DNA of 7,343 nucleotides, taken from contig JAKQSH010000109.1 of NCBI GenBank assembly GCA_029570245.1, forward strand, positions 1 through 7,343, written 5' to 3'. Made by a program: the position numbers and the translations under genes. The notes below the pieces were generated by a model. The model made no database searches. It was not told where the DNA came from and saw only the letters and a program-made list of their open reading frames with translations. Positions 1 to 5,953 of this stretch are shown piece by piece (the first letter of the stretch is position 1; every line of letters starts with the position of its first letter). This stretch comes from Deltaproteobacteria bacterium (GTDB lineage: Bacteria; Myxococcota_A; SURF-8).

Positions 1-873
1 GTTTTCCGCCGCGATACAGCCTTTGTAACTGGCGTGTCATGGTTCTTTCTGATGGTTTTTCCGCTTCTGTTCACCATTGTCGGAACACATTATGTTTACA
101 GCGCCACGCCCGGCGGCGCACTTGCGGTTGCGGCACTTTTACGAAAGGCAATGCTGCGCCCTCTGCTGTGGAAGAAGGTTTTCGCAGGTACGGCGGCGGC
201 GTATATGTTCTGCTTCTGGAGTTTCTCTTCCATGTTCAACAGCGCATGGTATTCCTTTCTGCCGCAGGCAAATGAAATAATCCTGAAAAATCTGAAGAAA
301 ACAGTACCCGCTCTCGAAGACCGCCAGGGGCGCCCGTACCGCAAAATTTACATTTTCAATGCGTGGTCCATGATTCATCACATGGGGTATCTGGTGCGCC
401 TGGAATACGGCAGACTGGATATTCCTGTTCGCATCCTTACCATAGACCCAGAATATTTCCCGAAAGACCTCGAAATGCCGCCCACCCCTCAGACCGCCTG
501 GCTTGCCGGAATGCTGGCGCCATTGCGCAGCGAAAGGCGTATCGACTACAAGCTGGTGGATAAAAATACAATCGACGTAATCAGACGCGAAAGAGGCATG
601 TTCAACACCATGCTCGAAAGAAAGGTTCTGCTTGATGCCGGAATGATTAAAGCCGGTAAAACATGGTTACTTGACACTGAACTGGGCCCCCGGAACTCAT
701 ACTCGGCGCGCATAGAAGAAAACCTTCCATCCGGCCTGCCTGCACGCATAAGGTTCCGTTTCGAGCATCCGCTTGACGATCCCGGTACTCTGTTTCTGTT
801 GCAACAGGGTTCACATTTCATCAGGATGGATTTTGGAAACGGCTTCCCAGAAAGAGCTCAAAGAGCCAGATAA
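1..873 (+). CDS. C-terminal part of an unrecognised membrane protein (5' end outside window)
   Basis: The frame is open from base 1 to the TAA ending at 873 (290 residues). A GTG at 34 is the first possible start codon, but there is no convincing Shine-Dalgarno before it and the frame continues upstream, so the gene is most likely cut by the window edge. Two hydrophobic segments are visible, at about residues 14-33 and 57-75 counted from base 1. They are followed by a roughly 200-residue soluble region beginning near KKTVPALEDRQGRPYRKIYI. The last 60 residues look beta-rich and include the phrase RIRFRFEHPLDDPGTLFLL. From memory, similar endings occur in large, poorly characterised multi-spanning proteins of myxobacteria-like genomes that resemble GT-C glycosyltransferases; this is a weak impression, not an assignment. 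The gene lies 77 bp upstream of mntP on the same strand and may be cotranscribed with it. Coding is confident, function unknown. Confidence 0.8.
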   Translation, partial: VFRRDTAFVTGVSWFFLMVFPLLFTIVGTHYVYSATPGGALAVAALLRKAMLRPLLWKKVFAGTAAAYMFCFWSFSSMFNSAWYSFLPQANEIILKNLKKTVPALEDRQGRPYRKIYIFNAWSMIHHMGYLVRLEYGRLDIPVRILTIDPEYFPKDLEMPPTPQTAWLAGMLAPLRSERRIDYKLVDKNTIDVIRRERGMFNTMLERKVLLDAGMIKAGKTWLLDTELGPRNSYSARIEENLPSGLPARIRFRFEHPLDDPGTLFLLQQGSHFIRMDFGNGFPERAQRAR

Positions 874-950
874 AGCATGTTTTTGTTGAAGATACCGCAA
901 TGATGGGTTATTATCCGCCCGTTCAGATTGCAGTACAGGACAGCAATAAC

Positions 951-1535
951 ATGAATTTTATTGAAATATTAGCAATAGCCGTGGCGCTTGCCATCGACGC
1001 TTTCGCAGTGGCAATGGCAACAGCCTGCTGCATGAAAAGGGTTCACTATCGCCATTGGTTGCGCATGTCGTCCAGCTTCGGCATCTTTCAGACAGGAATG
1101 ACGCTTGCCGGCTGGCTGGCAGGACTGAGCGTGCGCAGCCTGATTGAGTCATTCGATCACTGGCTGGCTTTCGGATTGCTGCTGTTTGTCGCAATAAAAA
1201 TGATCGTGGAATCCAGAAAACCTGAAGAGTGCAACATAGAAGCCAAAGACCCCACCAGAGGATTAAATCTGCTGCTGCTGTCTGTTGCAACAAGCATCGA
1301 CGCTCTGGCCGTCGGGTTGAGCCTGTCGCTTCTGAATGTTCCGATACTGGTTCCGGCGCTTATAATCGGCATTGTCGCCTTTATTCTGACATTTGCAGGA
1401 ATGCAGCTTGGCGTCCGCGCGGGGAGCCGTCTTAATCTGGGCGCCAGAGCCGAATTGGCAGGAGCCTTCGTTCTGCTGCTGATCGCTCTCAGGATTCTGC
1501 ACGATCACGGAGTTTTCGCAACAATATCCGTGTAG
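951..1535 (+). CDS. mntP: MntP-family manganese efflux pump
   Basis: This is a six-helix inner-membrane protein of the MntP (YebN, formerly DUF204) family, which exports Mn2+ and protects against manganese excess. Starting at 951 gives 194 residues, close to the family's usual length of about 190. Helices lie at about 4-24, 38-60, 68-86, 104-125, 131-152 and 167-184, an internal 3+3 repeat. The paired signatures are ALAIDAFAVAM in helix 1 and SVATSIDALAVGLSL in helix 4, placing Asp16 and Asp117 almost exactly where E. coli MntP has its functionally important Asp16 and Asp118. That match is the main reason to prefer ATG 951 over the in-frame ATG at 900, which would add 17 hydrophilic residues. 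ACAGGA at 935-940 is a modest ribosome site. The C-terminal half ends AELAGAFVLLLIALRILHDH; many relatives have Gly-Gly where this has Gly-Ala. Tandem stops TAG TAA close the gene. No yybP-ykoY manganese riboswitch is recognisable in the short upstream gap. Confidence 0.93.
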   Translation: MNFIEILAIAVALAIDAFAVAMATACCMKRVHYRHWLRMSSSFGIFQTGMTLAGWLAGLSVRSLIESFDHWLAFGLLLFVAIKMIVESRKPEECNIEAKDPTRGLNLLLLSVATSIDALAVGLSLSLLNVPILVPALIIGIVAFILTFAGMQLGVRAGSRLNLGARAELAGAFVLLLIALRILHDHGVFATISV

Positions 1536-1547
1536 TAACAACACACA

Positions 1548-1569
1548 TTAACTGAAAATATTCAGTTAA
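1548..1569. repeat. Perfect 9-bp inverted repeat between mntP and the Cys-array gene
   Basis: Arms TTAACTGAA (1548-1556) and TTCAGTTAA (1561-1569) are exact reverse complements around the 4-base centre AATA. The site begins 12 bp after the mntP stop. It is AT-rich and followed by ATTAATAG rather than a T-run, so it would be a poor intrinsic terminator. Its centre lies about 54 bp upstream of the predicted start of transcription of the next gene, where a dimeric activator could bind. Operator or weak mntP terminator are both possible; the palindrome itself is certain. Confidence 0.6.
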
Positions 1570-1597
1570 ATTAATAGATTACTAAACCAACCGGATA

Positions 1598-1606
1598 TGT
1601 TATGAT
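1598..1606 (+). promoter_or_regulatory. Predicted extended -10 promoter of the DGD/Cys-array gene
   Basis: TGTTATGAT at 1598-1606 combines the TG dinucleotide of an extended -10 element with TATGAT (5 of 6 matches to the sigma-70 -10 consensus). No good -35 hexamer is present; TTACTA at 1579-1584 with a 14-bp gap to the TG (16 bp to the hexamer) matches only 3 of 6. An extended -10 tolerates this. Transcription would begin near 1613, downstream of the in-frame ATG at 1602, which argues for translation from 1674. Confidence 0.45.
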
Positions 1607-1660
1607 ATCATTGTTCATGAAACTGGGGATTTTTAACAGGAATAAACATAGTCTGACGAA

Positions 1661-1666
1661 GAGAGG
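1661..1666 (+). promoter_or_regulatory. Ribosome binding site that decides the start at 1674
   Basis: GAGAGG lies 7 bases before ATG 1674, an ideal spacing. The in-frame ATGs at 1602 and 1617 have no comparable site. Starting at 1674 also puts the hydrophobic signal sequence at the very N-terminus. Confidence 0.7.
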
Positions 1667-1673
1667 TTTTTCA

Positions 1674-3494
1674 ATGTCATTCAAGTGCAATATTTACCTT
1701 GTGGCAACTCTGTTATTCCTCATGTTCGCATCGCTTAAGTGCTCATCAAGCGATGTTCAGAATCTGGGAGCAAACGACGGCGATTCCGACAGCGACGAAC
1801 CGGCTTTTCACGTTGAAGACGGCGATGGTTCCGAAATCGAACCCTGCGAGGCGGGCGACCTTAAATGTGCGGACGCTACCGCAATTCTGATCTGCGATGA
1901 AAACGGCAAATGGCAATACTCCTCTTCCTGCCCGGAAGGGGAAGAATGCTGGGCAGGTCGTTGCTTTGTGCCGGTTGACGGAGATGAAACTTCCGATGGC
2001 GATGAAACTGTTGACGGCGACGATACTGTCGATGGCGATGAAGCCGTTGACGGCGACGAGATTGTCGATGGTGATGAAATTGTTGACGGCGATGATATCG
2101 CCGATGGCGACGAAAAACTCTGCGGCAGCAATATGGACTGCCCATGGGGATTTGAATGTGTTCCCGAAGCGGGCGGCGATGGCTGCGTTGACCGCAACGA
2201 GTGTTTCGAAGATGCCGACTGCCCGGAAGGCTCGGCCTGTGTGGAAACCGTTCACTGGAACATCTGCCGCTCCACCAGCGACGACTGTGCTGTTGACATG
2301 GATTGCGGTTTCGGGTTCGCCTGCCAGGAAAATCCTGAAGGCGACATGATCTGCGTCGAGATGAACGAATGCTCCTCCGATAATGACTGCGAAGGAGAAA
2401 AAATCTGCGTTACCAGCGGTAACTGGAAGGTCTGCGCTTTCGAGAATGCCGGAGAGTGCCGGAAAAACGAAGACTGCCCCTTCCATTACCTCTGCGACAC
2501 CGAAAACGGCGGAGTCTGCAGCTATGCCTCAACCTGTGTCACCGATGCAGACTGTCAGGCATGGGAATCCTGCCAGGTTGAAGACAACTGGAAGCAGTGC
2601 AACTTCAACATCTCCAAAACGTGTTCGTCAGACGCGGATTGCGGCATCGGCGAATACTGCGATACTGTTCTCGGCTCATACGGACTCTGCAAATCAAAAA
2701 ATGAATGTTCCAGCGACGAAGAATGCGGCGAATATCAGATTTGCCAGTTCAACGACGAATATTATGAATGCATCGAAGAAATTCCATGCAACAGCGACAA
2801 CGACTGCCGCCAGGGCTACAAATGCGTTCAGGCCAGTCCAAGAAATTACTGCGAATATGCGAATCAGTGTACCACCGACACTGATTGCGCCGTATACGAA
2901 ACCTGTCAGATGCAGGGCAACTATACGGTATGTAAATTCACCTTCAGCGCGCCATGCACCAGCGACGACGGCTGCGCAGATGACGAATACTGCGACCTTA
3001 CGCTGGGTCCACTGGGAGTCTGCCGCACCAGAAGTCAGTGTTTCGTTGACGCCGACTGCGACGAGGGGCTGGTGTGTCAGAGTAACGGCACATATAACGA
3101 GTGCGTCCCGGCCACCACTCAGCAGTGCTGGTTCGATTTCCAGTGCCCGGAAGACTGGCGCTGTGTCGAAGGCGCCTGCAAGCCGACCTATGAAGGCATG
3201 TGCGAAAACGTCGAAGGTCAGTGGACAGTGCTTATTCCCAACCCAAGCTGCCTGCTTATCAGTATGGGGTCACAGTTTGAATTCATCCCCACCGACGGAT
3301 GCAACGGAAAAGTCAAGCCGCTGAATCTGGCGTGGGAGCTCGGCAATTTCACCGAAACATCCACAGGGCACTACGACGTGACCTTCGCGCTTTTCCTGCA
3401 GTGCACTGCCGACGTGACGCTGAGCACGCTGATGACTCTGAACTGCCCGATGAATTGCGACAACATCCAGCTGACGCGTCTGACAACGAAGTAA
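1674..3494 (+). CDS. Exported DGD-repeat protein with 13 four-cysteine modules (putative lipoprotein)
   Basis: From ATG 1674 the product is 606 residues. Residues 1-22 form a signal sequence (hydrophobic core LVATLLFLMFASL) ending at Cys23, a candidate lipidation site, although the preceding S-L-K is a poor lipobox. Residues 24-57 are an acidic spacer. Residues 58-97 hold six cysteines and a central Trp, a pattern common in secreted Myxococcota-type proteins. Residues 102-147 are a DGDE-x-V hexapeptide array. Residues 150-502 contain 13 modules of the form C-x5-C-x5-C-x(4-9)-C, 52 cysteines in all, probably forming disulfides in the periplasm or outside the cell. Residues 503-606 are a C-terminal domain with six more cysteines and aromatic/hydrophobic stretches that look beta-rich; I do not recognise it. 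The gene is flanked by its own promoter and a strong terminator, so it is probably monocistronic. Function is unknown; a stalk-like surface or adhesive protein is a reasonable guess. Long minus-strand ORFs here are shadows of the repeats. Confidence 0.88.
   Translation: MSFKCNIYLVATLLFLMFASLKCSSSDVQNLGANDGDSDSDEPAFHVEDGDGSEIEPCEAGDLKCADATAILICDENGKWQYSSSCPEGEECWAGRCFVPVDGDETSDGDETVDGDDTVDGDEAVDGDEIVDGDEIVDGDDIADGDEKLCGSNMDCPWGFECVPEAGGDGCVDRNECFEDADCPEGSACVETVHWNICRSTSDDCAVDMDCGFGFACQENPEGDMICVEMNECSSDNDCEGEKICVTSGNWKVCAFENAGECRKNEDCPFHYLCDTENGGVCSYASTCVTDADCQAWESCQVEDNWKQCNFNISKTCSSDADCGIGEYCDTVLGSYGLCKSKNECSSDEECGEYQICQFNDEYYECIEEIPCNSDNDCRQGYKCVQASPRNYCEYANQCTTDTDCAVYETCQMQGNYTVCKFTFSAPCTSDDGCADDEYCDLTLGPLGVCRTRSQCFVDADCDEGLVCQSNGTYNECVPATTQQCWFDFQCPEDWRCVEGACKPTYEGMCENVEGQWTVLIPNPSCLLISMGSQFEFIPTDGCNGKVKPLNLAWELGNFTETSTGHYDVTFALFLQCTADVTLSTLMTLNCPMNCDNIQLTRLTTK
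1977..2114 (+). repeat. Tandem 18-bp repeat encoding DGDE-x-V hexapeptides
   Basis: Seven full copies and one 12-bp partial copy of an 18-bp unit encode DGDETS, DGDETV, DGDDTV, DGDEAV, DGDEIV, DGDEIV, DGDDIA and DGDE. The first Asp codon alternates GAC, GAT, GAC, GAT through all eight copies, and the preceding codon alternates GTT with GTC or another codon, so the real unit looks like a 36-bp dimer. The protein segment is strongly acidic and probably an extended linker between the N-terminal Cys domain and the long Cys array. Calcium binding by the closely spaced Asp residues is possible but not shown. Confidence 0.9.
2121..3179 (+). repeat. Array of 13 four-cysteine protein modules in alternating A/B types
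   Basis: Each module starts C-x4-[DEGQ]-C, typically C-S-S-D-x-D-C. Even-numbered modules (2, 4, 6, 8, 10, 12) always have spacing C-x5-C-x5-C-x8-C with an aromatic residue in the last loop (for example SGNWKVC, QGNYTVC, NGTYNEC). Odd-numbered modules have a last loop of 7 to 9 residues, often with Gly (LGSYGLC, LGPLGVC); module 13 is shortened to 4. The linker from odd to even modules is always 5 residues, whereas even-to-odd linkers are 5 to 7. The repeat unit is therefore a module pair of roughly 57 residues. DNA-level identity between copies is modest, so the array is old or selected. Confidence 0.85.
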
Positions 3495-3513
3495 CAGAAG
3501 TATCCGATAGCAT

Positions 3514-3549
3514 AAAAAAGGCAGAGAGAAATCTCTGCCGTTTTTTTTT
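3514..3549 (+). terminator. Intrinsic terminator of the DGD/Cys-array gene
   Basis: GGCAGAGA (3520-3527) and TCTCTGCC (3532-3539) form a perfect 8-bp stem closed by a GAAA tetraloop, followed by one G and nine T residues (3541-3549). It begins 25 bp after the stop codon. Six A residues at 3514-3519 precede the stem, so the hairpin could also stop transcription coming from the minus strand. Confidence 0.92.
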
Positions 3550-3589
3550 ATTGTACCGGCAATTCTGAGGCATCCTTGTTTGCAGCTGC

Positions 3590-3623
3590 CATAAAACAAA
3601 TGCGCGCCCGCAGGGCGCGCATT
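3590..3623 (-). terminator. Intrinsic terminator of mtgA
   Basis: AATGCGCGCCC (3599-3609) and GGGCGCGCATT (3613-3623) are perfect 11-bp complementary arms around a 3-base loop. Read on the minus strand the GC-rich stem is followed by TGTTTTAT, an acceptable T-rich tail. It sits 31 bp past the mtgA stop and faces the plus-strand terminator, closing a convergent gene pair. Confidence 0.85.
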
Positions 3624-3654
3624 GCAATCGGGATTATCACGACACCTGTCAGTA

Positions 3655-4401
3655 TCAGAACGGTAGAGCCTGGCGTTGCTCTTTTTTGATCGCTCCGGCG
3701 CTCAGCATGGCATCGGCTATGTGCGTCTGGCGCTTTTTAATAAAGGCGCTGTTCGTATTAGGACCGTAGCGGCGCGGATTGACTGTTATTGACGCCAGAC
3801 GGATGGCTTCCTCAAGCGAAAGCTTCGAGCAGGATTTGTTGAAGTAAGTCCACGAGGCCGACTCGCAGCCGTACACATGGCTGCCCCATTCGATGTAGTT
3901 AAGGTAAAGCTCGAAAATCCGCGTTTTATCCAGACGCCACTCTATGAGCAGAGTCAGAAGAAGCTCCACAAGTTTCCGTGAAATCGTACGGGAAGTGTTG
4001 AGATACAGGTTCTTGACAAGTTGCTGTGTAATTGTTGATGCGCCGCGTTTAAAGCGTCCGGCCTTGAGATTTGCCTTTACCGCTTCGCCCAGTTCGTAGA
4101 AATCGACACCAGAATGCTCGAAGAAAGTGCCGTCCTCGCCGATACGCACCGCTTCGCGCAGATAAGGCGATATGGCTCGATATGGAACGATTTTCTGGCG
4201 CTTCTTCAGCTTGACTTTGCGCTCGCGGTACTCGTTTTCGCGCGCGACCATCAGCGCCGAGGCTTCAGGATTGGCGTGCTTCAACTTCCAGACATCGACG
4301 ACATGCATCAAGCCCGGTCCGATCGAAACGAGCAGATAAAGCATGAAAAGCATAAGACTTAAAATTACGGCTCTGCGCAGCCAGCGAAAGAAGAACCTCA
4401 T
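3655..4401 (-). CDS. mtgA: Monofunctional biosynthetic peptidoglycan glycosyltransferase (GT51)
   Basis: This enzyme polymerises lipid II into glycan strands at the periplasmic face of the inner membrane, without a transpeptidase domain. The 248-residue length fits monofunctional MtgA (about 230-270). One N-terminal membrane anchor covers about residues 11-30. The GT51 motifs follow in order: GEDGTFFEHSGVDF (88-101) with catalytic Glu89, His96 and Gly98; RGASTITQQLVKNLYL (119-134); RKLVELLLTLLIE (142-154) with the second essential Glu at 146; and LYLNYIEWGSHVYG (165-178). The two Glu are 57 residues apart, exactly as in E. coli PBP1b (233/290) and S. aureus PBP2 (114/171). ATG at 4401 is the only sensible start, because an in-frame TAA lies four codons upstream. 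The nearest Shine-Dalgarno-like GGGAG is 14 bases away, rather far. The gene follows the Cys-rich lipoprotein gene by 23 bp, so the two probably form an operon. Confidence 0.95.
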   Translation of the reverse strand: MRFFFRWLRRAVILSLMLFMLYLLVSIGPGLMHVVDVWKLKHANPEASALMVARENEYRERKVKLKKRQKIVPYRAISPYLREAVRIGEDGTFFEHSGVDFYELGEAVKANLKAGRFKRGASTITQQLVKNLYLNTSRTISRKLVELLLTLLIEWRLDKTRIFELYLNYIEWGSHVYGCESASWTYFNKSCSKLSLEEAIRLASITVNPRRYGPNTNSAFIKKRQTHIADAMLSAGAIKKEQRQALPF

Positions 4402-4424
4402 ATCAGACAGTTATACTCCCGTAC

Positions 4425-5732
4425 TTATTTTGCAAGCACTTTGGCGAACACACCGGCATAACTCTGCAGAAAGTAAATGCTGCCGACGGAAACGCCTTCG
4501 CCGCTGATTTCTCCATACATTTCGGTCTTTATTTCGATGGCGTTGTTCATCCACGTAAGTAAGTTGTCTCCCACTCCGAATCCCACAGCCTGAATAAAGC
4601 CCTTTTCGATGGTAAACTCTCCATCGTCGGACATTTTGCAGTATAGCTTGTCGTTTGCACCATACATTGCAACAATGATTTCGGTTGAAGGATTATCTCC
4701 CCCTTCCCACTGCAATACGAGGTCCTGAGTGGTGTCAAGCGTAATAGTGCTGAACTGCCATTGCGGATCGGGAGTAATGGCCGGAGAGGTAAGTACAAAC
4801 TTGGCAGGAACCGTCAGACTGCCCGAAAATGCGCCCAATCCCTGCGCGGCATCGCCTTCCCCGCGAATTTCGTAAGTGGTATCGAAGCCGATTTCAGACA
4901 CCTGGCCGTCTCCCTGACCGTCCATGGTGTACGCGCCGGACTGACCGGCATTATAAAGGAACGTCGCCGTACCGCCGGGGAACCCGTCAACTTCAATAGG
5001 GCCGACATCCATAAGGCTGTCGAGAGGTGTAGTACAAACTTTATTTTCAGGATCGCAAACCTGTTCATCGGCGCAATCGGCATCGCTGCCGCACGTTGCC
5101 GGACCTATGTCACCCCACGTGCTGGCCAGAACACAGGTGTCGATCGGAAAGTCATACTCGTCTTTCGGATTGTAGTCCTCCCGCACCGCAGTATGAATAT
5201 CACCGACAGCAAGATTAATGGCCTGCCCCATCGTTTCCAGATAGCTGATTATGAATTCGATGGTTATTCCGGGGTTTTCCGGGTCGAACTCGCCGCTGTC
5301 TTCTTTGGCAGCTTCGACGTCATCATCTTCTTCTGCAATTTCAGGCTCAAGCTCTTCATCCGTTTCGACTTCAATTTCATCATCACCGTCTTCTTGGCTG
5401 CCGCAATAGCCGGCCAGAACGGCACTGTCTCTTTCCGCACATTGCAGAATGCCGACGCATTCGGATTCGGAGTTGATGCAGTTCATCACACAGCCTTCGC
5501 CGGCTTCCAGATCGGCGGCGCACTCTGCCACAAAAGCTGCGGTATCGACGATATCAGTTTTGCAGTCAGCCAGTTTCTGACAGAGTTTTTCGTAAGATGA
5601 TTGCTGCTGCTGATCGCCGTCTTCTTCGGCTTGCTCGCTCTCTCCGCAAGCGACAGAAAGTGCTGAAAAAATGATTAGAAACAGAATACCGAACAGACGG
5701 TTCTCTAATTTTTTACCTTCACCAGCGGACAT
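4425..5732 (-). CDS. Cys-rich, acidic putative lipoprotein with beta-rich C-terminal domain
   Basis: From the ATG at 5732 the product is 435 residues. A basic n-region (GKKLENR) and hydrophobic core (LFGILFLIIFSALSVA) lead to Cys29, the likely lipidation site; Leu is at -4 rather than -3. Residues 47-110 hold eight cysteines (51, 57, 71, 81, 85, 92, 98, 110) in a probably helical domain. Residues 114-149 are an acidic linker containing DGDDE. Residues 214-233 are one C-x5-C-x5-C-x6-C module (begins CGSDADC), the same type that is tandemly repeated in the protein encoded at 1674-3494. The remainder, about 240-435, is Gly/Thr-rich with alternating hydrophobic residues and looks beta-rich; I do not recognise it. 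The start at 5732 has a GGAGA site 8 bases upstream; the alternatives at 5747 and 5801 do not, and 5801 lies at the predicted promoter. It precedes mtgA in the same transcription unit. Function is unknown. The 279-codon antisense ORF here has no independent support. Confidence 0.87.
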   Translation of the reverse strand: MSAGEGKKLENRLFGILFLIIFSALSVACGESEQAEEDGDQQQQSSYEKLCQKLADCKTDIVDTAAFVAECAADLEAGEGCVMNCINSESECVGILQCAERDSAVLAGYCGSQEDGDDEIEVETDEELEPEIAEEDDDVEAAKEDSGEFDPENPGITIEFIISYLETMGQAINLAVGDIHTAVREDYNPKDEYDFPIDTCVLASTWGDIGPATCGSDADCADEQVCDPENKVCTTPLDSLMDVGPIEVDGFPGGTATFLYNAGQSGAYTMDGQGDGQVSEIGFDTTYEIRGEGDAAQGLGAFSGSLTVPAKFVLTSPAITPDPQWQFSTITLDTTQDLVLQWEGGDNPSTEIIVAMYGANDKLYCKMSDDGEFTIEKGFIQAVGFGVGDNLLTWMNNAIEIKTEMYGEISGEGVSVGSIYFLQSYAGVFAKVLAK

Positions 5733-5740
5733 TGCAGCAT

Positions 5741-5745
5741 TCTCC
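5741..5745 (-). promoter_or_regulatory. Ribosome binding site that decides the lipoprotein start at 5732
   Basis: On the minus strand GGAGA occupies 5745-5741 and is 8 bases from the ATG at 5732-5730. The ATG at 5747 overlaps this site and is itself preceded only by T/A-rich sequence. Choosing 5732 also leaves a compact signal peptide of normal size. Confidence 0.65.
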
Positions 5746-5773
5746 ATTAGAAAAAGGTTAACAACAATTGAAC

Positions 5774-5801
5774 AAAATATCATCGGCGCGTAAAAACTCA
5801 A
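5774..5801 (-). promoter_or_regulatory. Possible promoter of the lipoprotein-mtgA unit
   Basis: On the minus strand TTGAGT (5801-5796) and TATTTT (5779-5774) are separated by 16 bp, each matching the sigma-70 consensus at 4 of 6 positions. Transcription would start near 5767, leaving about 35 bases before the ATG at 5732. The match is moderate in an AT-rich region and could be coincidence. Confidence 0.35.
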
Positions 5802-5887
5802 ATATTTTCAGCGACAACAGCAAATATGACGTGTAATCGGACAATTCAGAAAGACAGACGTACAGCTCCGTCAAATATGAACTTTCT

Positions 5888-5911
5888 TTTCAGATGCGTT
5901 TCCAGTATAAT
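5888..5911 (+). promoter_or_regulatory. Predicted promoter of the beta-barrel gene
   Basis: TATAAT at 5906-5911 is a perfect sigma-70 -10 hexamer. The -35 position is poor (TTTCTT at 5883-5888 with a 17-bp spacer), so an activator may be needed. The start of transcription would fall near 5918, after the in-frame ATG at 5894, which therefore cannot be the translation start if this promoter is used. Confidence 0.5.
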
Positions 5912-5942
5912 ACACTAAATTTATTGCGTCCCAGGAACCTTG

Positions 5943-5949
5943 AAGGAAG
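5943..5949 (+). promoter_or_regulatory. Ribosome binding site that decides the barrel start at 5954
   Basis: AAGGAAG sits 4 bases before ATG 5954 (6 bases from its AAGGA core), a strong Shine-Dalgarno. No such site precedes the in-frame ATG at 5894, and 5954 places the signal peptide at the N-terminus. Confidence 0.75.
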
Positions 5950-5953
5950 AGCG

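Larger units (their letters stand above)
5733..5953. other. Divergent intergenic control region
   Basis: This 221-bp gap separates the divergent lipoprotein-mtgA and beta-barrel units and must carry both promoters. It is markedly richer in A and T than the genes around it. The heptamer CAAATAT occurs three times in the same orientation, at 5799-5805, 5821-5827 and 5872-5878; the last two extend to CAAATATGA. No small gene, hairpin terminator or RNA gene was recognised. Confidence 0.5.

Noticed and set aside
874..950. Manganese riboswitch (yybP-ykoY) ahead of mntP
   Set aside because: The 77-bp gap is too short for the usual riboswitch with its expression platform, and I could not see the conserved stem pattern.
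1977..2114. CRISPR array suggested by regular short repeats
   Set aside because: The 18-bp units are contiguous, in frame and protein-coding, with no spacers between them.
1746..2486. 246-codon minus-strand ORF opposite the DGD/Cys region
   Set aside because: Its translation is a shadow of the acidic repeats (Val/Asn/Ile-rich copies of the same period), it has no Shine-Dalgarno or family resemblance, and the plus strand is clearly coding.
2383..3324. 313-codon plus-strand ORF in another frame of the Cys-array gene
   Set aside because: The product is Ala/Thr/Ser/Arg-rich low complexity created by a frame shift of the Cys modules; it lacks a ribosome site and any domain.
4761..5600. 279-codon plus-strand ORF opposite the Cys-rich lipoprotein
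   Set aside because: It is fully inside a gene with a signal peptide and a recognisable Cys module on the other strand; the antisense product has no recognisable motif, and the codon bias of the real gene explains the lack of stops.
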